A DNA stretch of 64,000 nt from Rhodocytophaga rosea. GTDB lineage: Bacteria; Bacteroidota; Bacteroidia; Cytophagales; 172606-1. Where the stretch lies: contig NZ_CP048222.1 in assembly GCF_010119975.1 (NCBI RefSeq), positions 4,358,501 to 4,422,500 of the forward strand. The letters run 5' to 3'. Positions 35,250-45,755 of this stretch are shown piece by piece. The first letter of the stretch is position 1. Each line of letters begins with the position of its first letter. The notes under the pieces are model-generated. The model did no database searches. It saw only the letters and a list, made by a program, of their open reading frames with translations, and was not told the DNA's origin. A program made the position numbers and the translations under genes.

Positions 35250-36359
35250 CTATAATAGCTCCAGGCAGATTTTCAGCCGGATGATTTTTTTTACGGAGGT
35301 ATGTATCTGATTCTTAAAAGTCTCATTCGCCTTCATTTCCTGCACAATGGACGCATGCAGAGAATTTTCGTTGGGTGGCATGAGGATCATATCGCAACCG
35401 GCTTGTACCGCCTTAAAAGTAGCTTGTGGAATTTTAGATAAAGCGCCCATATTCATAGCATCTGTTACCACTATTCCCTTAAATCCCAGTTCATGCTGGA
35501 GTAGATCCGTTACAATTTTCCTGGAGCAACTGGCAGGTAATCCATCCGTCTGGTATATTTCATTATTTTTTATAGCAATATGCCCTACCATTACACTTAA
35601 CACACCACTGGTGATTAACGGGCGGTATGTGTCTACTTCTTTTAGTTCTCCATCTATATACACAAGTTTCGCATGAGTGTCGCCTTTTACAAAGCCATGC
35701 CCAGGAAAGTGCTTTGCAGTTGCGACAATCCCTACTTCCTGGGTAGTCTGGATAAACGCATCACTAAACCATACCACCGTATCTCTGTTGCTGCCAAAAC
35801 TCCGGTTGCCGATGGCTTCATTTGTAGTGGTCATGTCACAGGCGGGAGCGAAATTGTGACGGATACCCATGTCTAACAAATCTTTGTTAATAATTCCGGC
35901 CGTAAGCCTGGCGTCTTCTACACTTTTAATATCAGCTGTGTTTTTCACTTTCTGGGTGCCACCAATCTTGCGGTTGATAAGGCTCGGTTCAGCATCGGCA
36001 CTATAGAGTAAAGGCAAACCCTTATTTTGCTTATTTAGACTGATTACCAGTTGTTTAAAATCAGTAGTATTTCCACCTAATAATAAAACGCCTCCCAGTT
36101 TCTGCTCTTTTACCAGTTGGTTGATAACTGTAGTAGGCTTACCCAGTTTGCCGGCGGCCGGTATAATCATCTGGCCTGCCCGCTGGGCATCTGTTAAGGT
36201 ATTAAAAACAGAATCCACCCGCCTTTCCAGAAGGGGATTATACTGGTAAAAGTCTTTTAAAGTGAATGAATTACTGATTGTGTCCTGGGGAATAATTTGT
36301 CCAAAGGAACAAAAAGAAAGTAACACCAAAGAAAGGCCAATGAAAGATATTTTAAACAT
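35250..36359 (-). CDS. Exported GH3 enzyme, NagZ-like beta-N-acetylglucosaminidase
   Basis: The 369-residue protein has a signal peptide (1-20, ending FGQ) and a glycoside hydrolase family 3 TIM barrel. Motifs include GGVLLLGG, the NagZ loop KHFPGHG..GDTHA (acid/base His/Asp dyad), and the nucleophile Asp in VVTDAMNMGAL. It cleaves terminal beta-N-acetylglucosamine, typically from muropeptides during wall recycling or from chitin. The second GH3 domain is absent, as in NagZ. Export indicates a periplasmic location. No neighbouring wall gene is present. Confidence 0.9.
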   Translation of the reverse strand: MFKISFIGLSLVLLSFCSFGQIIPQDTISNSFTLKDFYQYNPLLERRVDSVFNTLTDAQRAGQMIIPAAGKLGKPTTVINQLVKEQKLGGVLLLGGNTTDFKQLVISLNKQNKGLPLLYSADAEPSLINRKIGGTQKVKNTADIKSVEDARLTAGIINKDLLDMGIRHNFAPACDMTTTNEAIGNRSFGSNRDTVVWFSDAFIQTTQEVGIVATAKHFPGHGFVKGDTHAKLVYIDGELKEVDTYRPLITSGVLSVMVGHIAIKNNEIYQTDGLPASCSRKIVTDLLQHELGFKGIVVTDAMNMGALSKIPQATFKAVQAGCDMILMPPNENSLHASIVQEMKANETFKNQIHTSVKKIIRLKICLELL

Positions 36360-36492
36360 AATTGAATAAGCTGTTATTGGTAAAAACTTAAAATTACTTT
36401 ATTACTGATTATACACCCATTGAAGGGTACTGGAATAGATGACTTTGGCTTATAATTGACAAATTCTAAAGTTTTGTTTCCTAAAGAGAGCA

Positions 36493-36975
36493 TCAAATAT
36501 ACTTTATAAAACCTTGTTGCTGTATTGGTATTATGAAAGTACAAATCGATAGTGAGTTCTTTTTTTGTCCAGGCTTAAGAATTAACTTCGATTTTGCTAA
36601 CAGTCTTTTTTTCTTTCTTAACACCTTTTTTGGATTTAAACTCACTTTAGTTAAATAAAGCTGCAAGCTAGTTGGTAAAGGATTCTCATTAATATCTTCG
36701 TTGAATAAGTTCAATCCTATTAACTGATTATTACAGTAAAAAGCGGGAATACTAATAGCATCTTCATACCTGTCACTAAATCCAAAAAACAGATACTCTT
36801 TATCTGAATTATTACTTAGCTGCACCTGAACGGGAATAAGAGTATGAATACTATCTACATGTATACTATCAGTCATTATTTCAAGCCGTACGTCATCATT
36901 CGTTCCACTTTGTGAGTAACAGAAATGAGTGATAACTGTTAAGCTAATTATGAATAGTGTGCCTCTAAAGATCAT
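36493..36975 (-). CDS. Exported protein, function unknown
   Basis: The 160-residue protein has a signal peptide (about 1-22, ending CYSQ) and an Ig-like beta domain. The segment RLEIMTDSIHVDSIHTLIPVQVQLSNNSDKEYLFFGFSD is typical of sandwich folds that begin with a statement about strands of bound polymer. A basic linker (KKVLRKKKRLLAKSKLILKPGQKK) follows. The start at the ATG ending at 36975 puts the hydrophobic segment at the N-terminus. The gene downstream on the minus strand is the GH3 gene, 133 bases away. No family was recognised. Confidence 0.6.
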   Translation of the reverse strand: MIFRGTLFIISLTVITHFCYSQSGTNDDVRLEIMTDSIHVDSIHTLIPVQVQLSNNSDKEYLFFGFSDRYEDAISIPAFYCNNQLIGLNLFNEDINENPLPTSLQLYLTKVSLNPKKVLRKKKRLLAKSKLILKPGQKKNSLSICTFIIPIQQQGFIKYI

Positions 36976-37044
36976 TGATTTAATCCTATCTTCTATCAAA
37001 ATCCGTTAACAAATTCTTGCCAATACATCAAGTGCTTGTTGCTC

Positions 37045-37653
37045 CTAATTATTTTCTTTCATTATCCATGCTTTAGTTGAATCTAAAAGCTTTTTGTCAC
37101 TCATTTGCTGAAATTTTAGTAAGCAACCTTTTGCGGGAAAGATCCATTGCCGGGGTAAATTTTTCTTCTCATTAACAGGTCCCGGAAAAATTTGAATAGA
37201 TGAATCATTTTTTATAATGCCCTGCCATTTTGTTATTCTTCTGTAAGCCGGAAAACCGCCGGAAGACAAAGTATGATTGAATTCTAATTGGATTGAATCA
37301 TTACTTATATTATATAATCCCCATATTACAATACCTTCTTTTGAGTATAGTTGTTGTTCTGTAAAACCTACTATAATTTCCTGGGTTGTCATCTTGCTTT
37401 CCTTAAAGCAAGGAAGGCAAGCTACACTGCCATTTTCAAAGAAAAAGACAGGACAGTAATCTGAATTTTTACTTGAATCAGAAGAGGCTTCATTACTAAT
37501 GATATAGCATCCATCAGTTTTAATAGCATTTGCAAAAGAAGGACTGATAGTAAATCGCTCTTTTCGAAATGGAGAACATCCAGATATTAGAAATATAGAA
37601 GTTGCTAAGATTATTAATGTACCTAGGTCTCTATTACAATTTTTATTTACCAT
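37045..37653 (-). CDS. Lipoprotein, function unknown
   Basis: The 202-residue protein has a lipoprotein signal with lipobox LISGC. A beta-rich domain follows, containing DGCYIISNEA, CPVFFFENGSVACLPCF and IVIWGLYNISNDSIQLEF. It reads like the lipocalin-style 'printed form' proteins that are common as small lipoproteins in Bacteroidota. The start at the ATG ending at 37653 was chosen because it puts the signal at the N-terminus. A pair of Cys in CLPC could be redox active, but no thioredoxin fold is seen. Confidence 0.6.
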   Translation of the reverse strand: MVNKNCNRDLGTLIILATSIFLISGCSPFRKERFTISPSFANAIKTDGCYIISNEASSDSSKNSDYCPVFFFENGSVACLPCFKESKMTTQEIIVGFTEQQLYSKEGIVIWGLYNISNDSIQLEFNHTLSSGGFPAYRRITKWQGIIKNDSSIQIFPGPVNEKKNLPRQWIFPAKGCLLKFQQMSDKKLLDSTKAWIMKENN

Positions 37654-37726
37654 AGAGTATATTCTGAGTAGCTTTGGTTGTAGACACACCACATTACATA
37701 TAACTTTTAAGAGTTGAAGACTAAAA

Positions 37727-40700
37727 TCAAAACAAAGCTGTTACCTGCATGCGGCCGATGTGAACGGTACGCTGTGCTTCTGAATTACGGCCTTCGTAAT
37801 TGATGTTAATTTGTAATCCATTGGTGAGCCGCTGCTGCAAATTCATAGACCAGGTAAAATTATTGCCAGGCCGTAAGGCTTCCAGCATTTCGTAGCCTAA
37901 CGGATTATTGACTTCTCCATTATAAGCAATCTGAATATACCTGGCTTGCACCGAAAGGTTCCGCTTCGATACTTTTGCCCACCTTGCCTCCAGTCCAGCC
38001 TGATTAGAAATAGCCTGTTCATTTGATTCTGTGGTGAAAATATTATGCTTGATATTATACAGATAGGTGGCCGTTAAGCGAAAGCCAGCATTGGGCTGCC
38101 AGGCCACTTCCGGACCAGCTTGCTGGGAACGGATGCGGTAATTGCGGTTTTCCAGGTAATCAGAAGCATTGTTGCGTATGCCTCGCCCCAGCATCAGGCG
38201 TACACTTACATCTTTATACACGTTCATACGGGAGTTCAATTTCAATTCCTCTGTATTGGCAGACTCAAATCCATTGGTAAGCAATTGCTTATTCAGAGTG
38301 CGGAAAAGAGCTAAATCAAACCCATATTTTGAACTGGCCCGGTTGAAGAATAAAGTGGAACGCAGTGCTTCCTGGGCAGAAAGTAAGGCTTCTGCCGGAA
38401 CATCAGTAGCAAATGGAATAAAACGGTTAATGAGTTTATCATCCGTGATTTTCTTATTAATTGTCCAGGAGGAAACCGAGGAAAACTTAGCCAGAAATGA
38501 TTTCACCATGCCTTGTCCCCGCCAGCTTCGTGGCATGAGCAAATTCAGGCGGTAATTGAGGGTATTGGTAAACGCCCGGATGTACTGGTCAGTAGGCACA
38601 AAAAATTTCGCATAGTTCTTTTCATCCGGATTAATGGCTTCATAAAACTCATTCAAATCCTGCCTGCCATCGCCATTATCATCCCGCCAGGTATGGGTGC
38701 CTTCTCCGGTTGGAACGAGTAAAAATACATATTCCCGTTGTAATTCCCGGCCGGTTCCGGCGGTATAGGTTAACTCCGACCGGACATGTTCCTGTAGCCA
38801 GTTTCCATTCCAGTCAATGCGGCCCATTACAGTTTCCTCCTGGCGGCTGTCTTCCGGATTTCTCAGGTTTTGCAGGTTCCGGTAAGTAAATAGAAAATTT
38901 ATGTCGTTATTCTGCCGGATCTTGGTTTGCAAACTGGTAGAAGCGGTATGGGAAACGGTATTTTTTACCAGTCTTCCTTCTACTGGCAGGTTATCCTGAC
39001 GGATGGTATAATCTATTCTGAATCTGGTACGGGAAGTATCCTGCGTTTTCAGGTAGAACTGATGGGTCTCAAAATTCATGGCGGTACCAATCACTGAATC
39101 TTTCCGGGCAAGGCTGCTGATGCTGTTCTTATCCATACTGTACACATATCCTGGGCTTAAAAATTTAGTAAGATATGCTGCATTCACTTGCAATCGCTGC
39201 CATTCGGAAACATCTGTACTCCGGCTGGAACGTAGTAAAAATACATCAGAACTGAGTTGTAGATTACCTATCCGTTTGGAAGCTTCAATCCGCTGCTGCC
39301 AGCCGTTAATTATACCGCCTCTGTTCCTGCGGCTGAACCGGTAAATCAATTTATCACCAGATGTATCGTAATTCGGAGAGGTAGCTTTATAACTGCTGTC
39401 TTGTGTTGCCGTAGTTGCCCTGCGGATTCCGGCAGTAATGTTAAAAATATGGTCGTCGGCTCTGGAGGTATCTGCTTGGGCACTCCAGTCCCGGTCGTAT
39501 TCTATGTCCCGGAAACGGTCAATGGGAGTAAAATATTTGTTGTCAAATTCATAATCTATATTGCCCAGCCATTCATAATTAGGCAGAAACGACAGTACTT
39601 TTCCCCGGTTCTGATACCCAAATTTAAAGGCATTTCCTTTGTTATCGCGGGAATCCAGAGGAGAAAACAGGTTTACATCTCTTTCAGAAAAAGCCACTTC
39701 GGCATAAATACTTTGGTTTTTACTTATGTTATATTCACTGCCCAGCGTAAGCATCTGTTTTTTATTGGGCGTAGGAATTTGCTTTACTGGTTCGTATCTG
39801 CCCTGAGGCACTCCATTTAGTGGCCCTTTCCAGACATATACTTTTCCATTGGCTGTATTTCCCTGTAATACCTCATAGTTTCCGTTTCCCTGTCCTACAT
39901 CAGAAAACTGGAGTTGATAACTTGCTCTCTCTGGATTAGTGGATTGTTTGTACATCGTATACACTACATTTTCCACAATGGAATCTACTTTCTCATACAG
40001 AATCTGGTTGCTGTTGTATTCATCTACCGTACTGATACCAGAAACCACTGCCTTTTGTAAACTATCGCCTATTTCACTTAGCAACTGTTTATCGGCATCA
40101 TTTAAAGTAATTGTCAGCGGAGTATTGGGATTATCCCGTTCGCTGTAGAAATTGGCAAATACACCAAACTTGCCTATTGTCTGGCTGTGCGAACCATTGA
40201 GAATAGTACGGCTATAAATCCGGTCGGAATACTCAAAATCCACCCGGACTCTGGTAAATTTAGTGATGAGGATATTGGTATTGAACACAATCTCCGCCAG
40301 GTTATAATCAATTACATAATCATAATTAAAACCACGTTTCATCAATTGCCCATCCACATATACTTTCTCAGAATTAGCCAGTATAATAATGAACCGTTCG
40401 TTGGCTGGCCCCCTAAGCCGGTAAGGCCCTTGTACACCTTCGCTTACTTCCAGCAATATAGAGGCAAATTTCCCCTTGGAAATAGCAATTCCAGCGGAGG
40501 TGCGTGCCGTAGAATTGGGAGCAGCTTTATAACTAACTTCCGCCTGAGCACCCTGTACATTTTTGTAATACCTTAAAAATTGTGAAGGTTTGGTTTGTTT
40601 TTGCAGCCACAAGGGATTTTGCATGACTAAATCTCCGGCGGCGAGTTTGGCGTTTTTACTGGCAAGTTGCACATATACCCTGTCAAATTCCTGTAATTGC

Positions 40701-41275
40701 TGCGTATTGCCTTCCGGCTGAAAAGGCACATTCTGGTCAGAAATGGCGGCTACAATGGAAATATTATCTGTTAGCTGGCCTTCCAATTGCAGATTTAGGG
40801 CTGAATTCACAAATACATTCTGGGTATTGCCCAGCGAAATGCCTCTGGTAATGCTGCCGGTTTTATTGATGCTTTTGGTAGAAAAAATTTCTTCCCGGCT
40901 TTCAGGCGTTTGTTTTCCCAGATTACTTATGGCACCTTCCTGTTTGTAAAAGGCATTGGTATCATATGCTGCCGGATTACGGTGGAAAATGGGTTTTCCT
41001 ACCCGGAAAGGAAACACACGGAAAGAAATCAGCACAGAATCTGTTGTAGGTACTTTTTGCCATTGGAGGGAATTTGAGGCTGCATCATAGGTATATGAAA
41101 CTTCTGTTGCTGGTGCAGAAAGAATTTTAATACTGCCCGGATACACCGATAAACTATCGAGTTGTCTGGTATCATGCACTTTCACCCATTTCATCCGGTA
41201 ATTGGAAAACTGCGCCTGTACCTGCAAGGTCAGTATCAGCAGAAAACCAATGATAGCCAGAAACCGGAAAATCAT
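37727..41275 (-). CDS. Very large outer-membrane beta-barrel protein
   Basis: The 1182-residue protein starts with a signal peptide (MIFRFLAIIGFLLILTLQVQAQ). An N-terminal beta domain precedes a long series of amphipathic strands typical of outer-membrane barrels (GSITRGISLGNTQNVFVNSALNLQLEG, VYVQLASKNAKLAAGDLVMQNP). It ends in a C-terminal strand GRMQVTALF. It resembles the large barrels that Bacteroidota use for surface machinery such as SprA, but it is about half the length of SprA and I do not claim orthology. An insert with ..DDNGDGRQDLNEFYE (Asp-rich, EF-hand-like) could bind calcium. It follows the NtrY-like kinase gene by 115 bases on the same strand. Confidence 0.75.
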   Translation of the reverse strand: MIFRFLAIIGFLLILTLQVQAQFSNYRMKWVKVHDTRQLDSLSVYPGSIKILSAPATEVSYTYDAASNSLQWQKVPTTDSVLISFRVFPFRVGKPIFHRNPAAYDTNAFYKQEGAISNLGKQTPESREEIFSTKSINKTGSITRGISLGNTQNVFVNSALNLQLEGQLTDNISIVAAISDQNVPFQPEGNTQQLQEFDRVYVQLASKNAKLAAGDLVMQNPLWLQKQTKPSQFLRYYKNVQGAQAEVSYKAAPNSTARTSAGIAISKGKFASILLEVSEGVQGPYRLRGPANERFIIILANSEKVYVDGQLMKRGFNYDYVIDYNLAEIVFNTNILITKFTRVRVDFEYSDRIYSRTILNGSHSQTIGKFGVFANFYSERDNPNTPLTITLNDADKQLLSEIGDSLQKAVVSGISTVDEYNSNQILYEKVDSIVENVVYTMYKQSTNPERASYQLQFSDVGQGNGNYEVLQGNTANGKVYVWKGPLNGVPQGRYEPVKQIPTPNKKQMLTLGSEYNISKNQSIYAEVAFSERDVNLFSPLDSRDNKGNAFKFGYQNRGKVLSFLPNYEWLGNIDYEFDNKYFTPIDRFRDIEYDRDWSAQADTSRADDHIFNITAGIRRATTATQDSSYKATSPNYDTSGDKLIYRFSRRNRGGIINGWQQRIEASKRIGNLQLSSDVFLLRSSRSTDVSEWQRLQVNAAYLTKFLSPGYVYSMDKNSISSLARKDSVIGTAMNFETHQFYLKTQDTSRTRFRIDYTIRQDNLPVEGRLVKNTVSHTASTSLQTKIRQNNDINFLFTYRNLQNLRNPEDSRQEETVMGRIDWNGNWLQEHVRSELTYTAGTGRELQREYVFLLVPTGEGTHTWRDDNGDGRQDLNEFYEAINPDEKNYAKFFVPTDQYIRAFTNTLNYRLNLLMPRSWRGQGMVKSFLAKFSSVSSWTINKKITDDKLINRFIPFATDVPAEALLSAQEALRSTLFFNRASSKYGFDLALFRTLNKQLLTNGFESANTEELKLNSRMNVYKDVSVRLMLGRGIRNNASDYLENRNYRIRSQQAGPEVAWQPNAGFRLTATYLYNIKHNIFTTESNEQAISNQAGLEARWAKVSKRNLSVQARYIQIAYNGEVNNPLGYEMLEALRPGNNFTWSMNLQQRLTNGLQININYEGRNSEAQRTVHIGRMQVTALF

Positions 41276-41390
41276 GTGTAACGGATGGGTAATGATCGCT
41301 GATTGAAGAGTAGAAAATGTTCGTTTAAAAATACAATTCCTATACAATCCTCTTTAACAAGAGGATATGTAAAGAAAATACCTGTAAAAT

Positions 41391-44300
41391 TTAGTTTTGA
41401 GCAGGTACAAACACACTCAGCGGCAACTGGATAAAGAAAGAAGTACCTTCGCCTTCTTCGGATTCAAACCAGATGATTCCTCCGGCATGCTCTACGCCCC
41501 GTTTGGCTACGGCCAGCCCGATTCCGGAGCCAGCATACTTGGTACTAAAGTTAGGGATAAAAATTTTATTGCGGATGTTTTCAGGAATGCCTACGCCATT
41601 GTCTGTGATTTCTACACGTATGTTATGTACGTTTTTTTGCAGACTAATAAATATATGCGGTTTCCGGCCATTGGGAACCGACTGGATGCCATTCAAAATC
41701 AGGTTGGTAAAAATGCGGCTCATGAGCTGCTGATCTCCTTTTACATAGCATTCGCCTGGCACAATCTCTGTTGTTATTTCAACATCCTCATCATTGCTGT
41801 AGAGCTCAATCGTTTTCCTTAGCACTGCTCCGATCTCAAACACTTCTTCTTTGGGTGTAGGCATTTTGGCAAAAGCCGAAAAAGAAGTAGCAATGTCATT
41901 GAGCGTATCCACCTGGTCGAGCAGTGTGGTAAATGACTTTTCTGCACTGGTTTTGTTCACACTTCCGTTGCCATTGAGCAGGGTACGCTGCAAATGTTGT
42001 AAGGTGAGTTTCATCGGTGTAAGCGGATTCTTGATCTCATGGGCCACCTGCTGTGCCATTTCCCGCCAGGCAGATTCTTTTTCACTCCGAGACAAAGCCT
42101 GTTTACTTTCTTCCAGTTTTACCAGCATCCGGTTGTATTCATTCACAAGTAAACCAATTTCATCATCCGATTCCCATTCCAGCGGGTCGTTGTAGTCGTG
42201 CAAGGTAGTTTTCTGAATTTTCTGGGTAATCAGCCGGAGTGGTACGGTAAGGATACGGGAGGCAAAGTAAGAAAATACCAGAAAACACAGGAAAATGGCC
42301 GTAAAAATATTCATGATGGTAGACAATACTTCTATCATCTGCCGGTCGAGTTCGGCCTTCGATTCAAAAAAAGGAATACTAATAATTCCCAGCAGTTCGC
42401 TGCCATTGTCAGATTTTACGCCTACATATACTGAATTGTAATTGAGTTTGCCTACGGATTCGCCCATCATTACTTCCTTGTCATTCATCTCTGCCACCAT
42501 AATATAGGCTGCCGGGTTAATATAGGGAGAAAGCAATTCATCTTCGTAAATAAGTGGCTGACTGGTAGCAGTAAGTCTTCCCGATTCATCAAAAATATTT
42601 ACATCAGACCCAGAATACCTGGCGATCCGAATCAGTTCGCCGGAAAGTTCTTCCTGGCTAATGCTACCACTTTTATAATTATCTACATACTGGCGCAGGT
42701 TGCTGCTTACATTTTCGGCATTGCGCAGGAAAAGTTTTCCCAGGTTTTTTTTGTAAGCCGAACTGATAATGCTCAGCGTAGCAATACTGATCACAAACAG
42801 CGGCAGAAAGAAAGCCAGATTGAGGTATACCTGAATTTTAGTAGCAAAACTGGTATTGACTTTGGCAGCCCGGTAGCGAAGGGTAAATCCAATAATAAAC
42901 ACCACGATACACAGAACCAGCACCAGAAAAAGAAAAGAGAAATTGGAGAACAAACTTTTTACCGGATACTGCAAGGCCGAAACCACTACCCGCTTGCCTT
43001 CTTCGCCATTTACCATAATATGCAGGTATTTATTGATCACTACACCCGAACTGCTCGCCTGCAGGCTGTCTAAGGAACGGATATCCAGAAAACGGCGGTA
43101 GTTAAAGGCACCTTCGCTGTAAATAAGGTTATTATATTTATAAATGGCATAGCTGTACTGACGGCTTTCCTGCGATTGAATAAAACGCTTGTCAACGAGC
43201 AATTCCGGATATACGCTGGCAGGTATAATTCTTTTCAGTTTGAGCCACACAATTACATAACCCACATTCTTTTTTTCTGACTCTACTGGAATAAAACTGA
43301 TGTATTCTTTGATAACGCTGCCGCCTAACCTGCTGATAAAGGACAAATTGGCATAATCTGTTTTATATCGTTCCTTTTTATAATTCACCAGATACTCCCA
43401 GTAAGTAGTTTTTCCGGAATTGCTTTGCATGGGCTCACCTTCTGAATTAAATAAGAATATTTCAGTATCGTATTTATCGTACAGATAGCTTTTCAGGTGT
43501 ACCCGTTTAATTTTCTGTTCGATCACTTCCTGCGAAATAAACGAACTGCCTGTAAACCGGCTTCTGATCAGGGGTTCTTCCTGAATGGATTTTGTGGCCT
43601 CATTTAAAAGAAATTCATCTAAACGTTCGTGCTGCGCCAGCAGTTGTTCGCCAAACTTTTGCTGGTTATTAATGTGTTTGAGCTTCTCCAGGTTATAAAT
43701 GGCAAAAGCCCCGATGGCAGCGCAAACCAGGGCAGCCGTAAACAGATAGATAGATGTAGCATATTTGAATTTGTACAAAGACCTGGGCAGCCGGAAGTAG
43801 AAAATTAACAGGAAATAACCCGTATTCAGCAGAATAACAAAAGGATACAGAATATCAATCCGGTAACAGAGCCAGGTGAATAAAACAGTTCCGATTAGTA
43901 TCCATGCTAAAGCAGCAATAGCACTTTCCCGGTTAATTCTGATAAACAACAGCCCCAGTAAATGAACACTGAAAAAATAAATGCAGGAATTGATAATAAA
44001 TATAATGAGGCAGATGATTTTGAAATAAGAAAAATCAATGCTTGTGGTAATATCTAAGGTAAGCTGCGAATTAAGGTAAATATTGTCCAGGACATAAAAA
44101 TGCAGGTACAAAACCCAGTTGCTTACCCCTGCCAGAAATATTGATAAACAAATGCGCCAGAGCCTGGGAAGATTAATGAGAAAACGGTAGAAGCGGCTTT
44201 TATAAAAATGTGTAAACAGGTAGGCCAGTAGCAGAATTACGATACCTACGTTTAGCAGCAAATCCCCCAGAGAAGGACTGATATAGGAATAGCCGTAAAA

Positions 44301-45122
44301 CTTGGAACTGAATAAATCGAGTTCAACCCAGGCATTGGGCAAGCCAAAATACAGCATTGCTGACCGGATGGACACCAGAAACAAGGTAATGAGTAAAAAT
44401 CCCCATTCATATTCACGGTTTATCTCCAGCCGGTTTACCAGAACCACAACCTGCCAGCAGATAATGGCGAGGGCTATAATTGCACTTATGACTGTGAGTA
44501 CATGCCCCAATTGGTGCAGAATAACTCCTTCTTCCGGCATTTCTACTACAAACAGCGGCTTTCCATCGCGGGTATAAATGGTATGCTGATGCTGGTAGGG
44601 TGAGCTTTCGGTAACTACCTGTAGCGATTGATAGGGAATAAGGTCTTCGTTGAGGCCAGATTCCAGGTAGTCGTTGCTGATCTTATAACGTTTGTACAGG
44701 GGCAATACCGAAATAATTTCAACCCGGCGCTGGTGTTTAACAAAAGCCCGGCGGTGTACCAGGTATTTGCCGTGTTTGAAATTAAATACCTGTAATGAAT
44801 AATTTCCGCTGATCATACTATGATCGGGTACAAACCTGTAATCTGACCAGAATATCACGTTGCCATTCGCATATATAAAATAAGGATACTTTGTTTCCAG
44901 TTTGGAAGCAGTAAAAGAGATTGAATCCTGGGCATCGAGTATGTTCTTTACCTGTTTGCTTTCCGCTTCCATCACTTCAATTTCGTGCCATATCTGCTCG
45001 TGAATGCTTTTGAGTTGTTGCTCTTCGGCATTTGGGCTGCTGTAGAAAATAATGTATCTGGTAGCTGCGCCAGCCGCTACAATTATAATCGCCAGTAATA
45101 TGAATAGATATCTTTTTGACAC
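41391..45122 (-). CDS. NtrY-like membrane sensor histidine kinase
   Basis: The 1243-residue protein has an N-terminal membrane anchor and a periplasmic domain (about 30-210). A cluster of about eight membrane helices (about 205-480) and a second extracytoplasmic sensor region (about 490-740) follow, then further helices, another sensor domain (790-930) and a HAMP-type linker. HisKA has His1028 (AQQVAHEIKNPLTPMKLTLQHLQ, the NtrY/PhoR-type box). A HATPase domain ends it (DNGVGIPENIRNKIF, GSGIGLAVAKRG). No receiver domain or response regulator gene adjoins it. The signal is unknown. Confidence 0.9.
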   Translation of the reverse strand: MSKRYLFILLAIIIVAAGAATRYIIFYSSPNAEEQQLKSIHEQIWHEIEVMEAESKQVKNILDAQDSISFTASKLETKYPYFIYANGNVIFWSDYRFVPDHSMISGNYSLQVFNFKHGKYLVHRRAFVKHQRRVEIISVLPLYKRYKISNDYLESGLNEDLIPYQSLQVVTESSPYQHQHTIYTRDGKPLFVVEMPEEGVILHQLGHVLTVISAIIALAIICWQVVVLVNRLEINREYEWGFLLITLFLVSIRSAMLYFGLPNAWVELDLFSSKFYGYSYISPSLGDLLLNVGIVILLLAYLFTHFYKSRFYRFLINLPRLWRICLSIFLAGVSNWVLYLHFYVLDNIYLNSQLTLDITTSIDFSYFKIICLIIFIINSCIYFFSVHLLGLLFIRINRESAIAALAWILIGTVLFTWLCYRIDILYPFVILLNTGYFLLIFYFRLPRSLYKFKYATSIYLFTAALVCAAIGAFAIYNLEKLKHINNQQKFGEQLLAQHERLDEFLLNEATKSIQEEPLIRSRFTGSSFISQEVIEQKIKRVHLKSYLYDKYDTEIFLFNSEGEPMQSNSGKTTYWEYLVNYKKERYKTDYANLSFISRLGGSVIKEYISFIPVESEKKNVGYVIVWLKLKRIIPASVYPELLVDKRFIQSQESRQYSYAIYKYNNLIYSEGAFNYRRFLDIRSLDSLQASSSGVVINKYLHIMVNGEEGKRVVVSALQYPVKSLFSNFSFLFLVLVLCIVVFIIGFTLRYRAAKVNTSFATKIQVYLNLAFFLPLFVISIATLSIISSAYKKNLGKLFLRNAENVSSNLRQYVDNYKSGSISQEELSGELIRIARYSGSDVNIFDESGRLTATSQPLIYEDELLSPYINPAAYIMVAEMNDKEVMMGESVGKLNYNSVYVGVKSDNGSELLGIISIPFFESKAELDRQMIEVLSTIMNIFTAIFLCFLVFSYFASRILTVPLRLITQKIQKTTLHDYNDPLEWESDDEIGLLVNEYNRMLVKLEESKQALSRSEKESAWREMAQQVAHEIKNPLTPMKLTLQHLQRTLLNGNGSVNKTSAEKSFTTLLDQVDTLNDIATSFSAFAKMPTPKEEVFEIGAVLRKTIELYSNDEDVEITTEIVPGECYVKGDQQLMSRIFTNLILNGIQSVPNGRKPHIFISLQKNVHNIRVEITDNGVGIPENIRNKIFIPNFSTKYAGSGIGLAVAKRGVEHAGGIIWFESEEGEGTSFFIQLPLSVFVPAQN

Positions 45123-45331
45123 GCAGGTAAATAAAAATAATTCCTTGGATATTCAGGATGTACCGGTAAACTCAGATGTTTCTGAGGACAGAGTTAAACA
45201 TGGCTACTTTAATTCAGTAAAATACCGCAAATATACAACCAGCTTAGGCAGTATCCACTAAAAAATAGGATTTTGTGCGGATAAGGTAGATTTTGAAAGT
45301 CGCTTTGGCCTTATAAAGAGAATGTTAATAA

Positions 45332-45360
45332 AAAAGCCTTTCGTTTATCGAAAGGCTTTT
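45332..45360 (-). terminator. Terminator of the small membrane protein gene
   Basis: A 12-bp perfect stem (AAAAGCCTTTCG / CGAAAGGCTTTT) with a 5-nt loop lies 6 bases after the stop at 45366. On the minus strand it is followed by a T run. Confidence 0.85.
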
Positions 45361-45365
45361 AATAT

Positions 45366-45755
45366 CTACTGAGTTCTATTACCGTGATTAGGCGCTGTTT
45401 CAACCTTATAAACGAAGTATTTGGTTTCTCCCCGCCAGGAAAGCGTATAAAATTTTTCTTTATAATACAGTTTTACATGATCACCTGTCAAAGCAGCGTC
45501 TTCGAGTTGCTTAATGACTTCCTTCTCGCCATTGCTTACACTAAAATCCCACAAAGGAGAGGTATGGCTGCCATCTGTGGAGATGCCCCCTATATTGAGT
45601 TGACCCTCGTATGTTTTGATGAGAACTCCCCTGCGGCTTAGTTTGGCAATGGTGCCTGCCCGGTTGCCTTCACTATAATTGCCGAATAAAAAGTACGAAA
45701 GGATGGCCAGTGCGATAATTACAATGCCAAGAAAGATGAATTTGACGGTTCTCAT
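45366..45755 (-). CDS. Small membrane-anchored protein, function unknown
   Basis: The 129-residue protein has one N-terminal membrane helix (about 5-25) and an extracytoplasmic beta domain. Segments are GTIAKLSRRGVLIKTYEGQLNIGG, SPLWDFSVSNGE and HVKLYYKEKFYTLSWRGETKYFVYKVE. I recognise this as a conserved Bacteroidota family with the K-L-S-x-x-G-x-x-x-K-T-x-E-G block, often mislabelled 6-phosphogluconate dehydrogenase; no real function is known. It has its own strong terminator. Confidence 0.75.
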   Translation of the reverse strand: MRTVKFIFLGIVIIALAILSYFLFGNYSEGNRAGTIAKLSRRGVLIKTYEGQLNIGGISTDGSHTSPLWDFSVSNGEKEVIKQLEDAALTGDHVKLYYKEKFYTLSWRGETKYFVYKVETAPNHGNRTQ

